Assembly (NCBI GenBank): GCA_019119045.1
Contig: DWXS01000068.1
Coordinates: 1 to 40,799, forward strand
DNA from: Candidatus Mailhella merdavium
Lineage (GTDB): Bacteria > Desulfobacterota > Desulfovibrionia > Desulfovibrionales > Desulfovibrionaceae
DNA length: 40,799 nucleotides
Direction of reading: 5' to 3'
Positions within the stretch are counted from its first letter, which is position 1, and the number at the start of each line of letters is the position of its first letter. Positions 7,839-15,300 of the stretch are shown piece by piece. Under the pieces are notes generated by a model, which was not told the DNA's origin, did no database searches, and saw only the letters and a program-made list of their open reading frames with translations. The position numbers were made by a program, and so were the translations under genes.

Positions 7839-8296
7839 ATTCACTCCTGAAAATGAACCGGACTGCCGGCGGAAGGGCGATGGAACCGGCGTATGGCATG
7901 GCGCGGCTTCACAGCATGGGGCATGCCGTGGAGAATCCGCAGAAAGGACTTGAAGGGCGTAAGGGCTTCACGCTCGGAACGGATATGCTCCGGGAGGCCT
8001 CAGGCCGGAGCGGGCGGATCGTGGAAGGCTGAACCCTGCGGAATTTCCGTACCCCCGTCTTGTGTTTGAGGGACGAAATGCCCCGAGGCGTAATCGACCG
8101 GCGAATACTTCAATAGGCTTTGTCTCTGGGTATCGAGTCGATATGAGGCGGAAAGACATTTCGGCATGATGCGCGGTCGTTTTCTCCTTCTGCATGAGCA
8201 GCGCGCCGAAAATCGGCGCGCATCATGCCGAAATGTCAGATCTGCATTATCGACGTACCCTTGTGATACAGCTTTTTAAAAAGAAAATTTCGCCGT
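7839..8296. other. Intergenic region between lpxA and the pyrophosphatase gene
   Basis: No credible gene is seen in these 458 bases. They hold a large nested inverted repeat at 8155-8237 and, presumably, the promoter of the pyrophosphatase gene, for which I see no clear boxes. Confidence 0.5.
8155..8237. repeat. Nested inverted repeat with two competing hairpins
   Basis: A perfect 21-bp inverted repeat (8155-8175 with 8217-8237; core CATTTCGGCATGATGCG) encloses 41 bases. Within it, GCGCGCCGA at 8201-8209 pairs perfectly with TCGGCGCGC at 8213-8221. The inner hairpin uses the last bases of the outer right arm (8217-8221), so the two cannot both form completely. No T run follows on either strand. 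Confidence 0.8.
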
Positions 8297-9106
8297 TCAG
8301 CAGGACTCGTGCTTGCGATCTTCCGCGGGAAGGATACCGCGTTCGCTTTTGCGCACGAAGTCGATGAACTCTGCTATATCGGGCAGATGACCGTATTCCG
8401 CTTCAAGCTGGAGCAGCGCGTCCGGTCTGGGAATTCCGGAGAACCAGAGCAGACGGTAGGCCTGTTTGAAACCGGAGACCAGTTCCTGCGAAGCCTTGAT
8501 GCGGCGCAGACCCACAAAATTGGGGGACTGAACCTGCGCGCGGTTGCCCACGGCCAGCATCCAGGGAGGCAGATCCTGCGCAATGCCGGACATGCCGCCG
8601 ACGAAGGCGTGTTTGCCCACACGGGTGAACTGATGCACGGCGGAGAGTCCGCCGATGATGGCGTAGTCGTCCACGAAGCAGTGTCCGGCAAGCGTGGCGT
8701 TGTTGGACATGACGACATTATTTCTGACGTTGCAGTCGTGCGCCACATGCACATAGGCCATGAGCAGGTTGCCGTCGCCTATGCGCGTGATGCCCCCGCC
8801 GCTCTCCGTACCGCGGTGCAGGGTGGAGAACTCGCGGATATTGTTCCTGTTGCCGATGATCAGCTGGCTGACTTCGCCGTGAAATTTGAGATCCTGCGGT
8901 TCGCCGCCCACCATGGCGTAGGAATGGATGTGGTTGTCCTCGCCGACCGAGGTGTACCTTTTGATCGAAGCAAAGGCGTCCACTCTGGTACGTGCGCCGA
9001 TGACCACATCTTCCTCGATGAGCGCGCAGGGGCCGATGACCACATCTTCCCCAAGTTCGGCCTTGGGGGAGACGAACGCGGAAGGATGGATGACGGGCGC
9101 GGCCAT
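8297..9106 (-). CDS. lpxA: UDP-N-acetylglucosamine acyltransferase
   Basis: LpxA adds a 3-hydroxyacyl chain from acyl-ACP to UDP-GlcNAc, the first step of lipid A synthesis in the cytosol. The 269-residue protein is near the usual length (262 in E. coli). It has left-handed helix hexapeptide repeats over about 1-190 and a helical C-terminal part. The catalytic His is His123 in HVAHDC, matching His125 of E. coli, and the following NNATLAGH and VHQF motifs are standard. Its ATG directly follows the fabZ stop (TAAATG), and AGGAG lies seven bases upstream inside the fabZ end, so translation is probably coupled. It is the last gene of the skp-lpxD-fabZ-lpxA unit. Confidence 0.97.
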   Translation of the reverse strand: MAAPVIHPSAFVSPKAELGEDVVIGPCALIEEDVVIGARTRVDAFASIKRYTSVGEDNHIHSYAMVGGEPQDLKFHGEVSQLIIGNRNNIREFSTLHRGTESGGGITRIGDGNLLMAYVHVAHDCNVRNNVVMSNNATLAGHCFVDDYAIIGGLSAVHQFTRVGKHAFVGGMSGIAQDLPPWMLAVGNRAQVQSPNFVGLRRIKASQELVSGFKQAYRLLWFSGIPRPDALLQLEAEYGHLPDIAEFIDFVRKSERGILPAEDRKHESC

Positions 9107-9577
9107 TTACAGGCTCCTTCTGGGTTGGGCGGCAGCGGTCAGGGTCGCCTCGGCGGCCAGTTTGCCGTCCACATAGGCCCGCGCGTCCATTTTCCACAAC
9201 TGGAGCCTGTGCTGAAGATTGGTGCATTCCATTTCCAGACGGTCGCCGGGGATGACCGGACGCCGGAAGCGGGCTTTTTCTATGCCGGTGAACAGGCAGA
9301 GCTTGTCGTCAAGAGTTTCGCCTTCGGGAAGGCTGTGAGCGACGAGTACGATGCCGGTCTGAGCCAGAGCCTCGACGATCAGAACGCCGGGCATGACGGG
9401 AATTCCCGGAAAATGCCCCTGAAAGAAGGGTTCGTTGAAGGTGAGGTTCTTGTAGGCCCTGATGCTTGACATGGGCTGGATTTCCAGCACCCGATCCACC
9501 AGCAGGAAGGGGTAGCGGTGAGGAAGAAGTTCGAGAATGCGTCCTATGTTGAGAGGGGCGGCGGAAGTATCGCTCAT
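9107..9577 (-). CDS. fabZ: 3-hydroxyacyl-ACP dehydratase
   Basis: FabZ removes water from 3-hydroxyacyl-ACP in fatty acid elongation, competing with LpxA for the same substrate. The 156-residue protein has the hot-dog fold signature, with catalytic His55 in GHFPGIPVMPG and Glu69 in LIVEALAQ. It lies between lpxD and lpxA, touching lpxA with no gap and following lpxD by 44 bases. AAGGAT precedes the ATG. This position within the lipid A genes is common to many Gram-negative bacteria. Confidence 0.97.
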   Translation of the reverse strand: MSDTSAAPLNIGRILELLPHRYPFLLVDRVLEIQPMSSIRAYKNLTFNEPFFQGHFPGIPVMPGVLIVEALAQTGIVLVAHSLPEGETLDDKLCLFTGIEKARFRRPVIPGDRLEMECTNLQHRLQLWKMDARAYVDGKLAAEATLTAAAQPRRSL

Positions 9578-9621
9578 GGCTGATCCTTAAAATAGTAGAG
9601 AGAGGAAGAGTAAGCCGGGGA

Positions 9622-10647
9622 TTATTCCCCACCGCGCAGGTCTGCCAGTTCCTTTTCCAGTCTGGCGATGCGCTTGAAGAGTTCGGGGAAGCGGGGCATG
9701 AGGGAGAGCGTGCGCAGATAGGTGGTATAATCCACAGTGGGTGTGCCGCCCACGACTTTGCCCGCTTCGATATCCTTGGCCACGCCGGACTGAGGGCCGA
9801 TGGTCACACCGTCGCCGATGTGCAGATGACCGGCCACGCCGACCTGACCGGCCATGGTCACTTTGTCGCCCACATGGGTGGAGCCGGAAATGCCGACCTG
9901 GGAGACGATGAGGCATTCCCGCCCGAGTCTGACATTATGGCCCACCTGAACCAGGTTGTCGAGGCAGGTTTCGTCTCCGATACGGGTGGCGGAAAGGGCG
10001 GCGCGATCCACGGCGCTGTTGACGCCGACTTCCACTCTGTTTCCCAGTTCCACATGGCCGATCTGGGGGATTTTTCGTATGCCTTCTTCCGTTCGGACGA
10101 AACCGAAGCCCTCGCCTCCGATGATCGCTCCGGGCTGGAGTACGCAGCCCTCGCCGAGGATGCTGCCCGACATGAGGACGGCGTTCGGATACAGAGTACA
10201 GCCGTTTCCGATCACGCAGTCCTCGCCGACATAGACGCCGGGAAAGAGCGTGCATCCGGCGCCGATTCTGGCGCGATGGGCGATATACACGAAAGGATAG
10301 ACGATGCATCCTTCGCCGAGTTCCGCTTCCGGCGAGATGGAGGCCAGAGGGCTGACGCCGTGAAAGGAACCTTGCGGAGCGGCAAACATGCCTATGGCGC
10401 GGGCAAAGGTGGGGTAGGGATCTTCGCAGATCAGCGCGTTTTTCACCTCGCCGGCATGTTCCGGGCGGACGATGACGGCTCCCGCTCTGGTGGTGGCCAG
10501 TTGATGCGCGTATTTCGGATTGGCCAGAAAGCTCAGTTCCGAGGGGCCGGCTTCATCCAGCGTGTTCACGCCGGTAATGAGGATATCCTCACCCTGAAGG
10601 CGCGTCCCGAGAGTTTCGGCCATATGAGAAAGATGGTGGCTTTTCAT
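9622..10647 (-). CDS. lpxD: UDP-3-O-(3-hydroxyacyl)glucosamine N-acyltransferase
   Basis: LpxD adds the second, N-linked hydroxyacyl chain in lipid A synthesis. The 341-residue protein has the uridine-binding N-terminal domain (about 1-98), a long hexapeptide left-handed helix (about 100-310) and a C-terminal helix. His237 in NLVQVGHNV corresponds to the catalytic His239 of E. coli, and GGEGFGFV and DRAAL match the family. It follows skp by 165 bases, a gap that contains a short GC hairpin (GGCCGCGC with GCGCGGCC, about 10776-10805) without a T run. Confidence 0.97.
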   Translation of the reverse strand: MKSHHLSHMAETLGTRLQGEDILITGVNTLDEAGPSELSFLANPKYAHQLATTRAGAVIVRPEHAGEVKNALICEDPYPTFARAIGMFAAPQGSFHGVSPLASISPEAELGEGCIVYPFVYIAHRARIGAGCTLFPGVYVGEDCVIGNGCTLYPNAVLMSGSILGEGCVLQPGAIIGGEGFGFVRTEEGIRKIPQIGHVELGNRVEVGVNSAVDRAALSATRIGDETCLDNLVQVGHNVRLGRECLIVSQVGISGSTHVGDKVTMAGQVGVAGHLHIGDGVTIGPQSGVAKDIEAGKVVGGTPTVDYTTYLRTLSLMPRFPELFKRIARLEKELADLRGGE

Positions 10648-10812
10648 CAGATACTCCGGGCCTTCCCCGGCTTCGGGGAACGGTTGGGGGAACGGACGGA
10701 CGCCGTTTCTGCCCGTCGGAAAGCCACGCGAGGGAAATCCGTGCGGGCCGGAACGGTCCGTCCGGGATGAAGAGGCCGCGCGCGGTTCCGGAGAAACGGC
10801 GCGGCCGGGCTG

Positions 10813-11352
10813 CTACTTCACGTTGAACTTGCCGCCCTTCTTTTTCCAGATCTTGTTGGCTTCGGCGAGGACGCCTTCGCTCACATTGACGCTTTCGCTG
10901 GCAAAGGGCGTGATGGAGGGGTTGTAGTTGAGAAGCAGGTCGTAATCGTTGGCCTTGGCGTAGGTGGAGCAGGCTTCCGAAAGGACTTCGAGCAGCTGCT
11001 TGTCCACGGCGGTCTGCACGGGGGCGATGCGCTGATTCAGATCGTTCTGCTTCTTTTCAAATTCCTGAATGCGGGTCTGAAGTTCGCGCCCCTTCTTGTT
11101 GCGGGCGTCTTCGGACATCGCGGCGGCCTGAGTGCGGAACTGATCCATGTCCTTCTTGAGGGTTTCTCCCTGTTTTTCAAGCGCGCTGCGTTCCTTGCCG
11201 AAGCGGTCCTGCAGAAGCTTGTCGGCGGCCTTGCCGACGTCGCTGTTGGCGGTAATGCCGACAAGGTTGATGATGCCGATTTTTCCGGCGGCAAGCGCAG
11301 GAGCGGAACAGGCGAGGCAAATGGCCAGAGCCATGACGATGCTGCGGATCAT
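10813..11352 (-). CDS. skp: Skp/OmpH periplasmic chaperone
   Basis: This 179-residue protein has a signal peptide (about 1-22, ending PALAA) and a coiled-coil arm of charged residues (about 45-125), as in Skp, which binds unfolded outer-membrane proteins in the periplasm and hands them to the BAM complex. It is the first gene of the lipid A unit. In many genomes bamA precedes skp; here the next gene upstream is on the opposite strand, so bamA must lie elsewhere. Confidence 0.9.
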   Translation of the reverse strand: MIRSIVMALAICLACSAPALAAGKIGIINLVGITANSDVGKAADKLLQDRFGKERSALEKQGETLKKDMDQFRTQAAAMSEDARNKKGRELQTRIQEFEKKQNDLNQRIAPVQTAVDKQLLEVLSEACSTYAKANDYDLLLNYNPSITPFASESVNVSEGVLAEANKIWKKKGGKFNVK

Positions 11353-11658
11353 GAAATACTCCTCTGCATGATGCAGGATGGGGGCGCGGCGGAGCGGCGC
11401 CCGTGTTCTCGGAAAAAAGCCGCAGAGCGGCGGAATGGAAAAACACAGTTAATGACAATACGCTTCCGGCCCGCGGGGCGTCAAGGCATGATTGGCTTCC
11501 TTCTTTTCCGGCCTGCATCGACAAGGCCTGCGCTTTGGGCTAGGTGTACGGAGAAGAATCCCCTCGTCGTCGGCAGTCCCGGTCGCGTCCGGGACGCATA
11601 TACTCCGTTCGGAATACGGCCAGTTCAGTTTTCCGGACGTTTTTCACGGAGGAAAGTC
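11353..11658. other. Divergent intergenic region upstream of skp
   Basis: These 306 bases separate skp (minus) from the zinc-ribbon gene (plus). I see no convincing promoter boxes. The only clear structure is a short minus-strand terminator-like hairpin at 11413-11431, about 60 bases before the skp start. Confidence 0.5.
11413..11431 (-). terminator. Short terminator-like hairpin upstream of skp
   Basis: On the minus strand GCCGC-TCT-GCGGC (11431-11419) is followed directly by six T (11418-11413). There is no minus-strand gene upstream for it to end within the next 800 bases, so it could act as an attenuator in the leader of the skp-lpx operon. The stem is only five pairs. Confidence 0.4.
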
Positions 11659-12210
11659 ATGAGCGATTTTTTTGTTACGCTGGTTCCCGAACGTATTTTT
11701 ATTCCGCAGGCGGAGCAGGCCGCCATGGAAAGACGTATGGTCGCATGGATGCAGGAGAACGGCTGGATCGAGAAGGAAAAAAGCGACTGTACCCTCGACG
11801 GGGACGGCGGCTGGCGTTTCACTCCGGCAGGATCCAGGCATATTGCCGACGAAGACTACAGCACGCTGCTCACCTATGGCTTTTGTGTGAAAACATATGA
11901 GGGCAAGGGCGTGTTCACCAATCTCGAGGGCGGACTGGAAGAGGCCCTGTGCCCTGCCTGCGGAGAGAATATCGAGGAAGATTTTTACGATATGGTCGGG
12001 GATTGGGCCATGGCGGAAGGCTCCCCTCCTCTGACGTGCCCGTGCTGCGGCGCAGCGTCCGACATCCGGGAATACAGGCTCGATCCTCCGTGGGGCTTCA
12101 GTCAGATCGGCTTTGAATTCTGGAACATCGGCGACATTGACCCGGAATTTACGGCGGAGTTTGCCTCCGTTCTGGGAGAGCCTGTCCGCGTCGTATGGGC
12201 GCATTTGTGA
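11659..12210 (+). CDS. Conserved hypothetical protein with a zinc ribbon
   Basis: I do not recognise this 183-residue protein by function. It has no signal peptide or membrane segment. Two Cys pairs, Cys98/Cys101 (CPACG) and Cys127/Cys130 (CPCCG), form a likely zinc ribbon, followed by an aromatic C-terminal part (PPWGFSQIGFEFWNIGD). The ATG at 11659 has GGAGGA upstream; the frame is open for 97 codons before it but lacks a better start. It lies 150 bases upstream of the macroglobulin gene on the same strand, but the gap makes a shared role uncertain. Confidence 0.7.
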   Translation: MSDFFVTLVPERIFIPQAEQAAMERRMVAWMQENGWIEKEKSDCTLDGDGGWRFTPAGSRHIADEDYSTLLTYGFCVKTYEGKGVFTNLEGGLEEALCPACGENIEEDFYDMVGDWAMAEGSPPLTCPCCGAASDIREYRLDPPWGFSQIGFEFWNIGDIDPEFTAEFASVLGEPVRVVWAHL

Positions 12211-12360
12211 AGCTTTTGCAAGTGTTCCTTTTTTGTGGGATCTGCGTGGAAAACTGCCGTTGTCGACAAGCCGGAGGCTTTCGGGTAGGGTAAGAGAAGA
12301 ATGTTCTGCTTTTCACAAATAACGTGTCCGGGCCGCCGGAGGGGGCGGCAGGGAGAGTTC

Positions 12361-15300
12361 ATGTCCGCAACTATTTCTACGGGTCGCTCTGCTGTGGTCT
12401 TCGGCCTTGTGTTCCTTCTTTTTTCCGTGCTGCTTCCCGGTATTGTACGGGCTGAAGGAACAGAGCTTGTGCGTTACTGGCAGGTCGAGGGGGTGAACCC
12501 GGATTCGGAACTTTCCCTTTCCGGCCGGACACCGCTGCATCTGGCCTTTATTCCCCAGGAGAATCTGTGCGCCGCAGAATACGGCGATCAATGGTATGCC
12601 GTCTGCGCGCGCTCCACGGGCATGGCCGGAAGGCCTGCTCCCGACGTGACGCTTGATCCTCCTCTGCCCGGGACATGGCGCTGGACGGATGATCGGCTGC
12701 TTTCCTTCACGCCCTTTACAGACTGGCCGGCCGGAACCCGCTACACGGTCAGGCTGCCGGAATCTTCCCTGCCTCCCGCCACCCGCGTTGAGCAGCCGAT
12801 TTCCTTTGTCACGCAGAGCGTGAAGGTCACAGGCTCGGGAGCCTTCCGCGTTGATCCGCAGAATCCGCGGGAAATGGCGGTCAGCGGGAGCATCCGATTC
12901 AGTTTTCCCATGCGGAAGGAAAGCGTGTCCGCCACTGCGGAACTGCCGGAGGGGAGCAAGACGCTGATCGGAGAACCTGTGTTTCTGTGGGACGAAAACG
13001 GGCTTGAACTGAGTTTCAGCGTTCCCGTGCGCGCGCTGGATGTGCGGAACGGAACACTGCGCGTGAACGTGGCACGGGGAGCCATGGCCCTTTTCGGCGG
13101 CGCGCCTGCCGAGGGTCTGGAGCTTAACATCAGTCTGCCCGGAAAAAATGAACTGTTCCGACTTGAGAGCGCGGAAGCCGCGGTGCTGACGGGGGCGGAC
13201 ATGCGCGCGCATCAGACGCTGGCGCTGAGCTTTTCCCTGCCCGTCAGCGCGCGCGAGGCCGGCAAGGCACTGACGGTCAGGATTCTTCCCCGGCAGAGAA
13301 CGGAAGCGGAGGAGCGTCAGGCCGACGAACGCCCGCTCTACAACTGGTGGAATCTTGCGGAGCTGACCCCGGATGTACTGGCCCGATCCCGTACCGTAGC
13401 TCTGTCCCTGCCGGAAGATCCCGACGCCGCGCTGACGACGCTGGGTTTCGGTTTCAAGGAAGAGCTGGAGCCGGGGCGCAGTCTGCTGATTACTTTGGGG
13501 CAACTGAGCAGCAGGGACGGTTTTTCCAGCGGGAAGGAAAGCAGCTTTTTCACCGTCGTGCCCGAGTTTCCGGAAGAGCTTCGCATTTTGCAGAAAGGCA
13601 ACGTCCTCGCGCTGGGGGACGACGACAGACTGTCGCTGTACAGCCGCAACCTTGAAGGCATCGCCTGGAAAGCCTGGCAGGTGCGTTCTTCTTTCATTAA
13701 TCAGTTTGCCGGTATGAACGGGGGCAGTTTTGCCGAGCCGTCTCTTCCCGACGCCATGCTGGACTCCCTTTCCGTTCTGGGCGAGGGGAATATTCCCCTT
13801 GTGCGACGCGATGCAGGCAGTCCCCAGTTTTCTTCGCTCGATCTTGCTCCGCTGCTCAAAGATCGGACGGACGGTCGCAAGGGGCTGTTTGTTCTGCGTC
13901 TGACGGGGCTGCGCGACGGCAGGGAAGTTGTTGAGGAACGGCGTTTTGTGCTGGTCACGGATCTGGGGCTGATCCGGAAGAGCTGGGCGAACGGAGAGGG
14001 AACGCTCTATGTGGCTTCCCTGTCTTCCGGCGGGCCTGCCGCGTCGGTAGATGTCCGCGTCATCGGCGCAAACGGCCTTCCCGTGTATGAGGCCGTGAGC
14101 GATGGGGGCGGCAGGGTGTTCCTGCCCGATCTGTCCGGCCTGCGCGCCGATAAAGCTCCTGTGGCCGTTGTGGCCGAGCGGAAGGGGGATCTGGCCTTTC
14201 TGCCCTGGCAGGGCTGGGCTGCGGCCAGTCTGGAAACGGACTTCTCGCGCTTTGATATTTACGGAGAAACGGAAAGCGAAGAGGGGCTGAACGTATTCCT
14301 GTTCGGAGAACGGGACATCTATCGCCCCGGCGAAACGGCGCACGTCGGTTATATCGTACGTCAGAGCGGCGGCGCGGATCTGAAGGGCCTGCCTCTTCGG
14401 GCCGAACTGCGCGATCCCCGCGGCAATATTGCCGCCTCGTGGGATTTGCGTCTTCCGGAATCGGGCTTCGGCGAACTGGAGTATCCCGTTGCCGTTACGG
14501 CGCCCACCGGGCTGTACACGCTCGATCTGCGCCTGCGCGACGACAGAAACGAGGAAGGGAATTTCCTGCGCGCGCTGTTTTTCCGTGTTGAGGAATTCCA
14601 GCCGGACACGCTGCGTCTGACGCTGGCTCTTTCTCCCCGGCCTGCCGGAGGAGGCTGGCTGTGTACGCGGGATATTCCGCAGGAGCTGGCTGCCGCGGTC
14701 GATCTTGAAAATCTGTTCGGCGCGCCCGCATCCGGCGCGCGTGTGACGGGCGGGATGGATGTTTCTCCCGCAGCATTTTCCTTCCCGGCCTATCCCGGCT
14801 GGCATTTTTACGACGCGGCTCCGCTGGGGCAGGGGGCTTCGCGCTTTCTGGGGGAACTCACAACGGCGGAGGACGGAACGGCGCGTTTTGTTCTGCCTGC
14901 CGAGTCCTATGAACATGCTTCCTGCCGTCTGAATGTCACGGCCCGGGGCTTTGAGCCGGGAGGAGGGCGCAGCGTATCCGCGCTGGCCGGAATCACGGTG
15001 TCTCCGCTGGAATATGTGCTGGGCTGGAAGTCGAGCTCCGATCTGGACTGGCTGCCTCAGAACGGAAGCTCGACGCTTCGTCTTCTGGCGGTGGATTCCT
15101 CGCTCGCTCCCCGCGCTCTGGGAGAACTCACGCTGGAGACGCTGGGCGTGACCTGGACAAAAAGCCTGATCCGCGACGAACGCGGTCTGTACCGTTATGA
15201 AAATCTGCGCCGTGAAACGGTGTTGAAGTCCTCCCGAATCAGCCTCGGGGCGGAAGAAAGGGAAATTGCGCTCGACACCTCGAATCCTGGGGAACGGGTG

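Noticed and set aside
8309..9469. 386-codon plus frame opposite lpxA and fabZ
   Set aside because: It mirrors the hexapeptide repeats of lpxA in antisense. The catalytic motifs on the minus strand settle the coding strand.
10776..10805. GC-rich hairpin between skp and lpxD considered as a terminator
   Set aside because: It has no T run and lies within a conserved operon; it may only influence RNA stability.
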